From Rothia nasimurium (GTDB taxonomy: Bacteria; Actinomycetota; Actinomycetes; Actinomycetales; Micrococcaceae): 64,000 nt of DNA. Positions within the stretch are counted from its first letter, which is position 1. Every line of letters begins with the position of its first letter. Location of the stretch: positions 62,001 to 126,000 of the forward strand of contig NZ_CAKMTJ010000001.1 in the NCBI RefSeq assembly GCF_928392795.1. Direction: 5' to 3'. The translations under genes and the position numbers were made by a program. This document shows, one piece after another, positions 28,973 to 38,198 of this stretch. The notes beneath the pieces were generated by a model. The model was not told the DNA's origin, did not search any database, and saw only the letters and a list, made by a program, of their open reading frames with translations.

Positions 28973-30856
28973 ATGTGTGGAATCGTAGGATACGTAAGTC
29001 TCGGCACTGCCGCAGACGGTAAGAAATTTGACCATACCGCATACGATGTGGTTCTCGAAGGTCTGCGCCGCCAGGAATACCGCGGCTATGACTCAGCTGG
29101 CGTCGCTCTCATCGGCGATAACGGCATTGAATTCCGTAAGAAATCCGGCAAGCTTGTTAACCTCGAAGCTGAAGTAGAAGCTAACCCGCTGCCTGCAACC
29201 ACTATCGGTATTGGTCATACCCGCTGGGCTACTCACGGTGGCCCCACCGATAACAATGCTCACCCGCACGTTGTCGACAACGGCCGTCTGGCAGTTGTGC
29301 ACAACGGCATCATCGAAAACTTCGCAGAACTGCGAGCCGAACTGCTTGAAGAGGGTTGCGAATTCAAGTCACAGACTGACACCGAAATTGCCGCTAACCT
29401 GATTGCCTCCATCTACAACAAGCTGGAGAACAAGGATCTGACCGAAGCCGTCCGCCTGGCCTCAAACCGCCTCGAAGGCGCCTTCACCATCTTGGTCACC
29501 CACGTCGACCACCCCGACCGCGTCGTAGCAACCCGCCGCAACTCACCTCTCGTTATCGGTCTAGGCGAGAACGAAAACTTCCTGGGTTCAGACGTTTCTG
29601 GCTTCATTGACTACACCAAAAAGGCAGTCGAAATGGGCCAGGACCAGATTGTAACCATCACCGGTAGCGACTACTCCATCATCGACTTCGAGGGCTTCCC
29701 CGCCCACGGCAAGGAATTCACCATCGAATGGGACGCAGCTGCTGTTGAAAAGGGTGGCTTCGATTCTTTCATGGAGAAGGAAATCCACGAACAGCCCGCC
29801 GCCGTCCGCGACACCCTGCTGGGCCGTCTGGATGAAAAGGGCAATCTGACCCTCGACGAACTCAAGATTGACGACGCTATTCTGCGTTCCGTCAACAAGA
29901 TCATCGTCGTAGCCTGTGGTACCGCTGCTTACGCTGGCCAGGTAGCCCGTTACGCCATCGAGCACTGGTGCCGCATTCCCACCGAGGTGGAGCTGGCCCA
30001 TGAGTTCCGCTACCGTGACCCCATCGTCGATGAGAAGACCCTGGTCGTTGCTCTCTCCCAGTCCGGCGAAACCATGGACACCCTCATGGCCGTCCGTCAC
30101 GCCCAGGAACAGGGCGCCAAGGTCGTTTCTATCTGTAACACCAACGGCTCCACCCTGCCCCGTGAATCCGATGCAGCTCTCTACACTCACGCGGGCCCCG
30201 AGATCGCAGTTGCATCCACCAAGGCCTTCCTCTCGCAGATTGCTGCTGCCTACCTGCTCGGCCTCTACCTGGCCCAGCTGCGCGGCAACATGTACAAGGA
30301 TGAAATCCGTACCATCCTTGAAGAGCTGCAGAAGATGCCCGAGAAGATTCAGGCTGTTATCGACAATGAGCAGCAGGTCAAGGATCTCGGCACCTCTATG
30401 AAGGACGCCAAGTCCGTGCTCTTCCTGGGCCGCCACGTTGGCTTCCCCGTAGCGATGGAAGGCGCCCTGAAGCTCAAGGAAATCGCCTACCTGCATGCCG
30501 AAGGCTTCGCAGCGGGCGAGCTCAAGCACGGCCCCATCGCCCTTGTCGAAGAAGGCCAGCCCATCTTCGTCATCGTCCCCTCACCCAACGGCCGCGACTC
30601 CCTGCACTCCAAGGTTGTTTCTAACATCCAGGAAGTCCGCGCTCGCGGTGCAGTGACCATCGTGATTGCTGAAGAGGGTGACACCGCTGTTGAGGAACAC
30701 GCAGATCACATCATCCGCATTCCTTCCTCACCCAGCCTGCTCCAGCCCCTGCTCTCCACTGTGCCCCTGCAGATTTTTGCCTGCTCAGTGGCCCACGCTA
30801 AGGGCTACGACGTTGACCAGCCCCGTAACCTGGCTAAGTCAGTAACCGTCGAGTAA
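28973..30856 (+). CDS. glmS: Glutamine-fructose-6-phosphate aminotransferase (isomerising)
   Basis: The 627-residue enzyme makes glucosamine-6-phosphate from fructose-6-phosphate and glutamine. The glutaminase nucleophile is Cys2 (MCGIVGYV). GHTRWATHG and the SIS-domain motifs (ACGTAAYAG, SQSGETMDT) follow, and the C-terminal NLAKSVTVE is complete. The leader before the ATG is short (~127 bases) and I see no glmS ribozyme. Confidence 0.96.
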   Translation: MCGIVGYVSLGTAADGKKFDHTAYDVVLEGLRRQEYRGYDSAGVALIGDNGIEFRKKSGKLVNLEAEVEANPLPATTIGIGHTRWATHGGPTDNNAHPHVVDNGRLAVVHNGIIENFAELRAELLEEGCEFKSQTDTEIAANLIASIYNKLENKDLTEAVRLASNRLEGAFTILVTHVDHPDRVVATRRNSPLVIGLGENENFLGSDVSGFIDYTKKAVEMGQDQIVTITGSDYSIIDFEGFPAHGKEFTIEWDAAAVEKGGFDSFMEKEIHEQPAAVRDTLLGRLDEKGNLTLDELKIDDAILRSVNKIIVVACGTAAYAGQVARYAIEHWCRIPTEVELAHEFRYRDPIVDEKTLVVALSQSGETMDTLMAVRHAQEQGAKVVSICNTNGSTLPRESDAALYTHAGPEIAVASTKAFLSQIAAAYLLGLYLAQLRGNMYKDEIRTILEELQKMPEKIQAVIDNEQQVKDLGTSMKDAKSVLFLGRHVGFPVAMEGALKLKEIAYLHAEGFAAGELKHGPIALVEEGQPIFVIVPSPNGRDSLHSKVVSNIQEVRARGAVTIVIAEEGDTAVEEHADHIIRIPSSPSLLQPLLSTVPLQIFACSVAHAKGYDVDQPRNLAKSVTVE

Positions 30857-30877
30857 AGCGCTTGTCGTAAAGACAGG

Positions 30878-30915
30878 AGGACCCCGTGCCCTATCAAGGT
30901 ACGGGGTCCTTTTTG
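30878..30915 (+). terminator. Intrinsic terminator after glmS
   Basis: AGGACCCCGT (30878-30887) pairs perfectly with ACGGGGTCCT (30901-30910), followed by a T run to 30915. Confidence 0.9.
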
Positions 30916-30987
30916 TCTCCCTCGACAGGGGCGTAGAATGAGCCGAAGACCTCTTCCAACAGGCACCGGCATAAAGGAGAAGCCGCC

Positions 30988-31422
30988 GTGATTATTGGTA
31001 CCGGCACGGACGTCGTCAATATAGAGCGATTCGCTGCCCTGCTTGAGCGCACCCCGGCCCTGCTGGAGCGGCTTTTTGTGCCGGGGGAGCGGGGGCTGCC
31101 CGTCCGCTCCCTAGCTGCCCGTTTTGCTGCCAAGGAGGCTGTCGCTAAGGCCCTGCGGGCTCCGGCAGGTATGTCCTGGCAGGATTGCTGGGTTGAAAAA
31201 GATCAGGACGGGGCCCCCTACCTGGTCGTGCGGGGGACCGTTGCTGCCCGGGCAACAGAACTGGGAATCAACCGTCTTCACCTGACCATGAGCCACGATG
31301 AGCCTCTTGCCACCGCAACGGTGCTGGCTGAACACCTCAGTAAAGACGAAGTCATCAGGCTTATGCAGATCGATCCCCTGGGCCGGGGACTGCTGGAACC
31401 CTGTGGGGAGGAGGAAAAATAA
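30988..31422 (+). CDS. acpS: Holo-[acyl-carrier-protein] synthase
   Basis: The 144-residue enzyme transfers 4'-phosphopantetheine from CoA to the acyl carrier protein. The Mg-binding residues are Asp8 in [12 protein letters not shown] and Glu50 in [26 protein letters not shown] is also typical. The C-terminal ~20 residues are extra. GTG start. It overlaps nothing, and nnrD follows after 1 base. Confidence 0.92.
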   Translation: MIIGTGTDVVNIERFAALLERTPALLERLFVPGERGLPVRSLAARFAAKEAVAKALRAPAGMSWQDCWVEKDQDGAPYLVVRGTVAARATELGINRLHLTMSHDEPLATATVLAEHLSKDEVIRLMQIDPLGRGLLEPCGEEEK

Positions 31423-31423
31423 G

Positions 31424-32347
31424 ATGGACACCCCGAAAGAACTAATCTACTGGGATTTTCAGCGCTATGTCACCGCCCCCACCGCTACCTCCCATAAGTA
31501 CACCCGCGGGGTGCTGGGCCTGCTCACCGGTAGCGGTACCTACCCCGGGGCGGCCCTGATGTCTGCCCGGGCAGCTGTCAATACCGGAGTCGGTATGGTG
31601 CGGTTTGCCGGGACCTCCTCCCTCAATTTTCAGGTCCAGCTGAGCGTGCCTGAGGCAGTCTGTACGGTAGGGGAGCCGGAGAACCTGCGTGTGGACGCCT
31701 GGGCTCTTGGGTCAGGGCTGGTGGGCGAGACCCGGGAGGCCGAGGCTACCACCGTCATCGGCACGGGCTTACCAGCAGTGCTGGACGCTACAGCCGTGAC
31801 CCTGACGGCCCGCCTTGTTGCCGATGGGTTCAGGCTCCAGGCCCACCATATCCTGACCCCGCATGCTGGAGAAATGGCCGATGCCCTGACCTGGCTAGCT
31901 GCCTTGGCGCCGTCCTTAGTGGCAGAGGGCCCCGGGGCATTCAGCGAGGCCCCAAACCGCACCGAGGTAGAGGCCGACCCTGCCCGCTATGCAGCCTTGC
32001 TGGCCCGGGCAACCGGGGCCACCGTCCTGCTCAAGGGAAGCAGAACCATCTTCGCTGCCCCCACCGGTGAACTTTTCCAGATCACCGGCCAAAACCATTG
32101 GCTGGCCACAGCAGGAAGCGGAGATACTCTGACCGGTATACTCGGTGCTCTTCTAGCCCGCTACCAGGCAGAAGATTTTCGTCCCGGGAGCCAACCAACT
32201 GATTATGCCCTGCTCGCCGCAGCGGCAGTCTATCTTCACCAGGAGGCAGCAGATCTAGTTCACGGGGCTGGGATCTCGGGCCCGACCCCACCCACTCTCG
32301 TCGCCCAAAACATCCCAGAGGCTGTGGCCATATTTCTTGAACAATAA
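31424..32347 (+). CDS. nnrD: ADP-dependent NAD(P)H-hydrate dehydratase
   Basis: The 307-residue ribokinase-like enzyme repairs damaged NAD(P)HX. The C-terminal signature is ATAGSGDTLTGILGALLA, with ILTPHAGEM and GATVLLKGSRTIFAAP. The N-terminal GVLGLLTGSGTYPGAALMSA binds nucleotide. The epimerase half (NnrE) is not fused. ATG at 31424 with GGAGGAA upstream is preferred to a longer frame that overlaps acpS. The acpS-nnrD pair is a common actinobacterial arrangement. Confidence 0.9.
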   Translation: MDTPKELIYWDFQRYVTAPTATSHKYTRGVLGLLTGSGTYPGAALMSARAAVNTGVGMVRFAGTSSLNFQVQLSVPEAVCTVGEPENLRVDAWALGSGLVGETREAEATTVIGTGLPAVLDATAVTLTARLVADGFRLQAHHILTPHAGEMADALTWLAALAPSLVAEGPGAFSEAPNRTEVEADPARYAALLARATGATVLLKGSRTIFAAPTGELFQITGQNHWLATAGSGDTLTGILGALLARYQAEDFRPGSQPTDYALLAAAAVYLHQEAADLVHGAGISGPTPPTLVAQNIPEAVAIFLEQ

Positions 32348-32356
32348 ACCTACGAC

Positions 32357-32390
32357 ACAGGCCGGTTACCACCAACGGTAACCGGCCTGT
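32357..32390. terminator. Hairpin between convergent nnrD and sugar transferase genes
   Basis: A perfect 14-bp stem (32357-32370 with 32377-32390) has a 6-base loop and no strong T run on either side. Its position between two gene ends suggests a two-way terminator. Confidence 0.7.
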
Positions 32391-32403
32391 AGCCTATCTA
32401 ACC

Positions 32404-33876
32404 CTAGTAGGCGCCGTCCTTAGCGAAGACCGCACGAACGGTACGGAAGAGGATAACGATATCTCTCATTACTGACCAGTTCTCAACGTAGTAGAGGTCT
32501 AGGCGAATAGATTCTTCCCAGGAGAGGTTGGAGCGACCAGAAACCTGCCAGAGACCGGTGATACCGGGTTTGACGAGAAGGCGGCGGTAGGCGTCTTCTT
32601 CGTACTGTTCGACTTCTGAGGGTAGGGGCGGACGGGGGCCCACCAGGGACATATCACCGATAAAGACATTCCAGAGCTGGGGCAGCTCGTCGATAGAGTA
32701 TTTGCGGATAAACTTGCCGATCTTAGTGATACGGGGGTCATCGGCCATTTTGAAGAGTACACCGTTACCCTCATTTTGATCCATGAGCTCTTTTTTGAGT
32801 TCTTCGGCGTTGGTCACCATAGAACGGAACTTGATCATGTGGAAGGGGGTGCCCCGGTAGCCGACGCGTTCCTGGAGGAAGAAGACGGGGCCGCCGTCCT
32901 TCTTCACGAGGAGAGCTACAGGGATCAGCAGGGGAGCTAAGAAAATCAGGCCCAGCCCTGAGGCCACCACGTCGATAGCTCGCTTAATGAGGGCCTGCAT
33001 GCCTTCGATACGCGGGGTGTGGACGTGAATGAGGGGTACACCGTTCAACGGCTGGGTATGGATGCGGGGGCCGGCAATATCGGTCATGGCGGGAGCCATA
33101 ATCAGGGCAACGTGGGCGGCAGCTAAGGCCCAACCCAGGCGACGCAGTTCTGTGGGGTTGAGGCCGTGGCCGGTAGAGACAGCTACCGCGTGAATGTTAT
33201 TCTCACGGACTACTTTGAGAACCTCGGAGGCATCGGGGGAGTAACCCAGAGTCGGGATAGCCCCCTGGGCAAGCTGGGTGCCAGGGCGTGAACGGGGAAG
33301 ATAGGCAGCTACCGGTGAGAGGCCAGAAGTGCGGGCCCCCTGGAGGGTCTTGTAGAGGTGCTCACCAGAGGCCGAATCGCCGATAATCATGACGCGGGAC
33401 AGGGCTCGACCCCGGTTGCGCCAATGAACCAGCCAGCGGCGTACACCCCAGCGGGCACAGAGTAGGAGCACAATCCCAATGGGATAGGCCAGCACAATGT
33501 AGCTACGGGCAAAATCGATCTTGGTCAGATAGGAGAAGATAGCGATGAGCGCAAAAAAGTAGCTGGTTGCTTTCGTGACCAGACGGTACTCGTCCACCCC
33601 GTGGCCCAGGTAGCGGATATTGCGACTGTTGGCGATTGTGAGAGCAAATAGCCAGAAGAGACCAAGTAGAATTCCGGTACCTACGTAGCCTAGAGGTAGG
33701 CTGGCGCGCCCCATGACCTCTGAATTTTGAAAGCCGAAACTAGCTATATGAGCTAGCGCGATGGAAAGCGCAATGGCTAAAGTATCAGCAAGGTAAAGGG
33801 CCCCCTTAATTTTTGGGTGCCAGGTGCGGCGGTTACGGGTTTCGGCCCACCGCTCCTCAATAATCTGTTCGTTCAC
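32404..33876 (-). CDS. Polyprenyl glycosylphosphotransferase (initiating sugar transferase)
   Basis: The 490-residue membrane protein attaches the first sugar-phosphate to undecaprenyl phosphate. It has about four N-terminal membrane helices, a central nucleotide-binding-like domain, a fifth hydrophobic segment near 310 and a complete C-terminal bacterial sugar-transferase domain (RKYSIDELPQLWNV, SLVGPRPPLPSEV, KPGITGLWQVSGRS). It resembles WbaP/CpsE-type enzymes; the sugar cannot be told. No polysaccharide cluster is adjacent. GTG start. Confidence 0.88.
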   Translation of the reverse strand: MNEQIIEERWAETRNRRTWHPKIKGALYLADTLAIALSIALAHIASFGFQNSEVMGRASLPLGYVGTGILLGLFWLFALTIANSRNIRYLGHGVDEYRLVTKATSYFFALIAIFSYLTKIDFARSYIVLAYPIGIVLLLCARWGVRRWLVHWRNRGRALSRVMIIGDSASGEHLYKTLQGARTSGLSPVAAYLPRSRPGTQLAQGAIPTLGYSPDASEVLKVVRENNIHAVAVSTGHGLNPTELRRLGWALAAAHVALIMAPAMTDIAGPRIHTQPLNGVPLIHVHTPRIEGMQALIKRAIDVVASGLGLIFLAPLLIPVALLVKKDGGPVFFLQERVGYRGTPFHMIKFRSMVTNAEELKKELMDQNEGNGVLFKMADDPRITKIGKFIRKYSIDELPQLWNVFIGDMSLVGPRPPLPSEVEQYEEDAYRRLLVKPGITGLWQVSGRSNLSWEESIRLDLYYVENWSVMRDIVILFRTVRAVFAKDGAY

Positions 33877-34053
33877 TAGTGTGTATTCCCCTAAATGATG
33901 ATGCCTGCTCCGGGTGCGAGAGTGAGATGGGCAGACCTGTACGATTAGGCTTTTAATACTACAGTGCTAGTCGGCCTAAGAGCAGGCCGATTTTCTGAAA
34001 TATGCTTCACACTTTCAGCTGAAAGTAACTTATCCTTACTGGTCAGGGTGTTC

Positions 34054-34830
34054 TTAGCTACTGAGACCGGCCTCTGCCAGGATGAAGTCAATCACCGGTT
34101 CATAGAGGTGAGGGGTGACATTATCGTCCATGGGCACCGCAACGAGAATTTGCCCTTGCTCGGCTGAAACGAAAAGCCCGGGGTCGTTGCAGTCTGCAAT
34201 GCCGATGGTGGGTATCCCCGCGGACGCCGCATACCCGGCGAGACCGTGATCGGCAATGACAAGTCCCGGTGTAATTCCTCGTTCCTGGAGCTGGCTCAGT
34301 GCCAGCTGCATGGGGCCGGAGAAGTGGGTGTGCTGTAGGTTGCCGTACTGCTCGAACATGATGACATCGAAGATTTGGCGGATATCGCCGTCAAGGAAGC
34401 GGTCGCCCTCATTGATGGTCAGGACGGTCGCGCCGTGGGCTTTAGCTGCTGCGGCAAGACGTGCGTAGATAGGGAAGAGACCGGCGGGGTGGCCGGTTGC
34501 AAAGAGCAGACTTTTGCCTGCACGAACAGCATCACCGAAGATGCGGGCGTATTCGGTCAGACCGTCGATACAGAGGTCAGTGCTGATCGTGTCTTGACCT
34601 TCTCTATGGTCAGGGTCAGCGCTGGTGCCAACCCTGCGGGCCATGAGCTCAAAGATATCGTCAACGGTCCAGTTCCTGGTCCATGTCACACCGAATTCTA
34701 GGTGCTCATTACCTTCAACGAAGCCCCGCATATGGGCGAGGTTGTTTTCACGGGCGGTTGCTACTTGCCCGGTGATGCGCGAAGCATTGAGGTAGTCAGC
34801 GAACTCTTGGCGGGTCATTGGAAAGGTCAT
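34054..34830 (-). CDS. Phosphatase-like protein behind mshA
   Basis: This 258-residue soluble protein resembles a conserved actinobacterial family that I remember as being labelled only 'phosphatase'. Visible conserved-looking features are LFATGHPAGLFPIYARLAAA near the middle, LVIADHGLAGYAASAGIPT and GIADCNDPGLF. There is no HAD, PAP2 or DHH motif that I can recognise. It lies 9 bases after mshA on the same strand, so the two are almost certainly co-transcribed, which points to mycothiol synthesis. Family label moderate, reaction unproven. Confidence 0.6.
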   Translation of the reverse strand: MTFPMTRQEFADYLNASRITGQVATARENNLAHMRGFVEGNEHLEFGVTWTRNWTVDDIFELMARRVGTSADPDHREGQDTISTDLCIDGLTEYARIFGDAVRAGKSLLFATGHPAGLFPIYARLAAAAKAHGATVLTINEGDRFLDGDIRQIFDVIMFEQYGNLQHTHFSGPMQLALSQLQERGITPGLVIADHGLAGYAASAGIPTIGIADCNDPGLFVSAEQGQILVAVPMDDNVTPHLYEPVIDFILAEAGLSS

Positions 34831-34839
34831 CTGGTTCTC

Positions 34840-36045
34840 CTAGAGGCGGTTGAGAGTCTGGTAGAGCTGAAGGAAGTTTTGGGCTGTAGCCTGCCAGGTA
34901 AAGCTGCGAGCGCGCTCGGCCCCGGCGATGCCCAGTGCATGTCGAAGGTTCGGGTCTCTCACAAGCTGCTCGATGGCGTCCGCCCAGGCGGCAGGCGTCC
35001 GCTGGGCTACCAACAGGCCGGTGGCGCCATCGGCCACCGCCTCCCTGAGCCCGTCTACCTTGCTGGCGAGCACCGGGGTGCCGCAGGCAGAGGCCTCCAG
35101 GGCAACCAGGCCAAAGGTTTCTGAGGATGAAGGGCAGGTAACGATATCGGCCTTTCGGAAAGCCTGGGCGAGGTCGGGGGTGGGCATCGAGGGAAGTAGG
35201 CGGACGCGGTCGCCTAGTCCCAGCTCTTCTGCTCGGGTATCGAGATCCTGTTCATAGTTTGTGCCGGAGGTTCCAATGATGTCGAGGGTAACGTCCAGCT
35301 CTCGCGGAAGTAGGCCGAGGGCTTCAACCAGCAGATGAGGGCCCTTAAGGTGCTGGGGGCGGCCGGCAAAGACCAGGTGGGCTGCACCGTCCTGCCCCTC
35401 ATGAAGAGGGCGGACGCCCTCGCGCGGGGAGAAAACAGAAAGGTCAACGCCGGGGGCTACCGTCACCAGTTGGGATTCTTGTGCCCCGTAGAAGTCGCGC
35501 ATCTGGGCTGCCTCATACTCCGTATTGACCACTAGAGCGGCGGCCCTGCGGACCAGCGCCTGCTCACCACGCAAACGTACCTCGGGCTCTGGACACTCGC
35601 CCTCACCCAGCCGGGCGTTCTTAGCAGCTGCGGTGGTGTGCATTGTATGAACGAGCGGTACCTGCGGGTAGGCGGCAAGAGCCGCCAGACCCGAGAGCCA
35701 GTAGTGACTGTGAATCAACTGGGGTGGTCGCGACGCTATAGCCCGAACGGCCATAGCAAAGCCCGGAACCAGCTCAGGTAAATCTTCCTTACGGGCTCCT
35801 TCAGTTTCAGGCAGGTAGAGAGCGGTAACGGTGGCCCGCTCGTGATACCGTACCTGCCCAGCTTGCTGGCGGTCGGTTGCCAGCGTAAAAACTTCCACGG
35901 TTAGCTGGGGGTTGACCTCAAGAAGAGCCGCCAAAGAACGCTCAATATAGACGTTCATGCCGCCAGCATCCCCTGATCCGGGTTGGGCCAGGGGTGAGGT
36001 ATGCAGCGAAAAGATATGCAGGTGCAGCGGAAAAGAAAAACTCAC
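34840..36045 (-). CDS. mshA: D-inositol-3-phosphate glycosyltransferase MshA
   Basis: The 401-residue GT-B enzyme starts mycothiol synthesis by joining GlcNAc from UDP-GlcNAc to inositol-3-phosphate. The N-terminus has the MshA signature HTSPLAQPGSGDAGGMNVYI and HSHYWLSGLA. The C-terminal domain has FAGRPQHLKGPHLLVEAL and SSSETFGLVALEASACGTPV. GTG start with AGAGG upstream. It is the first gene of a two-gene unit and is divergent from alr. Confidence 0.93.
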   Translation of the reverse strand: MSFSFPLHLHIFSLHTSPLAQPGSGDAGGMNVYIERSLAALLEVNPQLTVEVFTLATDRQQAGQVRYHERATVTALYLPETEGARKEDLPELVPGFAMAVRAIASRPPQLIHSHYWLSGLAALAAYPQVPLVHTMHTTAAAKNARLGEGECPEPEVRLRGEQALVRRAAALVVNTEYEAAQMRDFYGAQESQLVTVAPGVDLSVFSPREGVRPLHEGQDGAAHLVFAGRPQHLKGPHLLVEALGLLPRELDVTLDIIGTSGTNYEQDLDTRAEELGLGDRVRLLPSMPTPDLAQAFRKADIVTCPSSSETFGLVALEASACGTPVLASKVDGLREAVADGATGLLVAQRTPAAWADAIEQLVRDPNLRHALGIAGAERARSFTWQATAQNFLQLYQTLNRL

Positions 36046-36161
36046 ACCTCTACTCTACCCCTGCCACATCTGCCCGCGCTCTGTAGGCGTCAGCGCAGGT
36101 GCGCTAACGGCAAACTCAACTAAGCTAGAGAAGAAAAGACCCTACGCCCAAGGATGACACC

Positions 36162-37421
36162 GTGTCTATCGACAGCCTCTACCGCGCCCACGGCTTCGTG
36201 CCCCTTGACGCTCCCACAGATGCAGAACGCCTCGCCGTCATCGACCTGGATGCCGTTGAACATAACGTCCGGCGCATCAAAACCCTCATCGGGCAGCGCG
36301 CCCTCATTGCCGTGGTCAAAGCGGACGCCTACGGGCACGGGGCTCTCGACGTAGCCCGATCAGCGGTGGCGGCAGGAGCTGACTACCTGGGCGTCGTCCA
36401 CGTCAAAGAAGCCCGCACACTCCGCGCCGGCGGTGTTACAGCCCCCATTATCGCCTGGCTCCACACCCCCCGAACTGACTTTTCCCAAGCCCTCACAGAC
36501 AACCTCGAATTGGGCGTCTCAAGCACCTGGGAACTTGACGCCATTGCAACCGCCCACCGTGTCAGCGGGCAGCACGAGCCGGTCAAGGTTCACCTCAAAG
36601 TAGATACCGGCCTAGGCCGCAACGGTGTGACCATGAGCGAACTACCGGCGCTCGCCGCCGCCGCCCGCCAGCTCGAAGAGGACGGGGTGCTGCAGGTGGT
36701 CGGGGTCTTCTCCCACCTGGCAGTAGCTGACGAACCAGAACGTACCGAAACAGCAGAGCAGTCCCAGACCTTCGACCGGGCACTAGACCTCCTGCACTCT
36801 GCCGGCCTGCGACCGACCCTGCGCCACCTTGCTAATACTCCCGCGACCTTCAGCGCGGCGTCCGTCGGTGCTGAAGAAGGCCTGCTGCGGGACGCCGTCC
36901 GGGTGGGCCTCGGTCTCTATGGTCTTTCACCCCTGGCCGGGCAGACCCCCGCTGACCTGGGGCTTAAGCCGGTCATGCACCTGCAAACCTTCATCAACGC
37001 AGTCAAGGAAGTCCCCGCAGGCCAAGGCGTCTCCTACGGCCTTAACTACGTGACCGACAAACCTACGACCCTGGCCCTGGTGCCGGTTGGCTACGCGGAC
37101 GGCGTTCCCCGAGTCGCAACCGGCGGGCCGGTCCGTATTTACCCGGCATCCGGTCCCGCCCGAACCTACCTGGCAGTGGGACGAATTGCCATGGACCAGC
37201 TGGTCGTAGACCTCGGTGAACCCGGTTTGGCTGACCCCGCAGCTGGCTTCCTGGGTGCCCCCGCCGTCCTCTTCGGAACCGGCGATAACCCACCAGTCAC
37301 CGACTGGGCAGAAGCGGCTGGAACCATCAACTACGAAATCGTCACCCGCATCTCCCCGCGCGTCACCCGCATCAGCGTCGGCGGATCCTGGCGCCAGCGA
37401 GACACCGAAAGCGAGCAGTAA
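36162..37421 (+). CDS. alr: Alanine racemase
   Basis: The 419-residue PLP enzyme makes D-alanine for peptidoglycan. The PLP lysine is Lys53 in VVKADAYGHGA and the catalytic tyrosine lies in GVSYGLNYVT. RIAMDQLVVDLG and the C-terminal INYEIVTRISPRVTR are family features. It has a slightly long N-terminus of ~25 residues. GTG start with CAAGGA upstream. tsaE begins 3 bases after its stop. Confidence 0.95.
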   Translation: MSIDSLYRAHGFVPLDAPTDAERLAVIDLDAVEHNVRRIKTLIGQRALIAVVKADAYGHGALDVARSAVAAGADYLGVVHVKEARTLRAGGVTAPIIAWLHTPRTDFSQALTDNLELGVSSTWELDAIATAHRVSGQHEPVKVHLKVDTGLGRNGVTMSELPALAAAARQLEEDGVLQVVGVFSHLAVADEPERTETAEQSQTFDRALDLLHSAGLRPTLRHLANTPATFSAASVGAEEGLLRDAVRVGLGLYGLSPLAGQTPADLGLKPVMHLQTFINAVKEVPAGQGVSYGLNYVTDKPTTLALVPVGYADGVPRVATGGPVRIYPASGPARTYLAVGRIAMDQLVVDLGEPGLADPAAGFLGAPAVLFGTGDNPPVTDWAEAAGTINYEIVTRISPRVTRISVGGSWRQRDTESEQ

Positions 37422-37424
37422 ACC

Positions 37425-38024
37425 GTGACCGACCGCGTCCTTGACCTCGAAATCACCGGCCCCGAGCACACCCGCGCCATCGCCCTGGCTCTAGCCCCCC
37501 TCCTCACCGCGGGCGACGTCCTGATTCTCACCGGCGAACTGGGAGCCGGCAAAACCACCTTCACCCGCTCCCTCGGCGAAGGACTCGGCGTGCGTGAGGG
37601 CGTCATCTCACCCACCTTCGTCCTCTCCCGCGTCCACCCCAATCTACCGGACGGCCCTCGCCCCGGCGGGCCTGACCTCGTCCACGTTGATGCCTACCGA
37701 CTCGCCAGCTCAGAAGAGCTCGACGACCTCGACCTCGAATACTCCCTCGACCGGTCCGTCACCGTCATCGAATGGGGCCGCGACAAAGCCGAACACCTCT
37801 CAGAATCTATTCTCGATCTGGAATTTACCCGGGTGACAGGCGCAGACCTGGCCGAAACAGACCCCTACGCCCTCTACGCCCCCGGAAGCTGGGAAGAAGA
37901 CGACGAGGACGATGGAGCCCCCGAACCACGCCGCCTCCGCCTCATCGGGAGCGGGCCCCGCTGGGAAAATGCTTGGGATGAGATGGTAGAGAAGCTGAGC
38001 GGTAGCGGGGCGGAGGGCGCATAG
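37425..38024 (+). CDS. tsaE: tRNA t6A biosynthesis ATPase TsaE
   Basis: The 199-residue ATPase works with TsaB and TsaD to make threonylcarbamoyl-adenosine at position 37 of tRNAs. Walker A is GELGAGKTTF (~residues 37-46); VISPTFVLSRVH and HVDAYRL follow. An acidic, charged C-terminal part makes it longer than the ~155-residue typical form. GTG start. The alr-tsaE-tsaB-rimI-tsaD order is typical of actinobacteria. Confidence 0.93.
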   Translation: MTDRVLDLEITGPEHTRAIALALAPLLTAGDVLILTGELGAGKTTFTRSLGEGLGVREGVISPTFVLSRVHPNLPDGPRPGGPDLVHVDAYRLASSEELDDLDLEYSLDRSVTVIEWGRDKAEHLSESILDLEFTRVTGADLAETDPYALYAPGSWEEDDEDDGAPEPRRLRLIGSGPRWENAWDEMVEKLSGSGAEGA

Positions 38025-38037
38025 GGGCTTTTGGGAA

Positions 38038-38143
38038 CACCGCGGGCTCGCGCTCGCTGCCGACCCTCTCGCATGGTTCGCTTCGCTCACAATGCGATTC
38101 ACGCCAGCCGCCGAGCCAGCAGCTTCGCTGCGAGCCCGCGGTG
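38038..38143. repeat. Structured intergenic repeat, copy A
   Basis: This 106-base element has perfect 14-bp ends: CACCGCGGGCTCGC at 38038-38051 and its complement at 38130-38143. Inside, on the minus strand, is GGCGGCTGGCGTGAATCGC with TCGCAT/ATGCGA pairing and GAGAGGGTCGGC. The core matches the elements at 43113-43328, while the outer stem differs. It sits between tsaE and tsaB and may affect read-through. It is not coding. Confidence 0.75.
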
Positions 38144-38198
38144 CTTCAGGAAATACCTATCACATAGTCTCCGAGCCTAAACACGCTAGACTGGTGGG

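Noticed and set aside
29588..30529. 313-codon open frame antisense to glmS
   Set aside because: It overlaps the clearly coding glmS throughout, matches no family and reflects codon bias of the GC-rich gene. Similar antisense frames at 12622-13461, 43418-44251, 57301-57978 and 59905-60939 were dismissed for the same reason.
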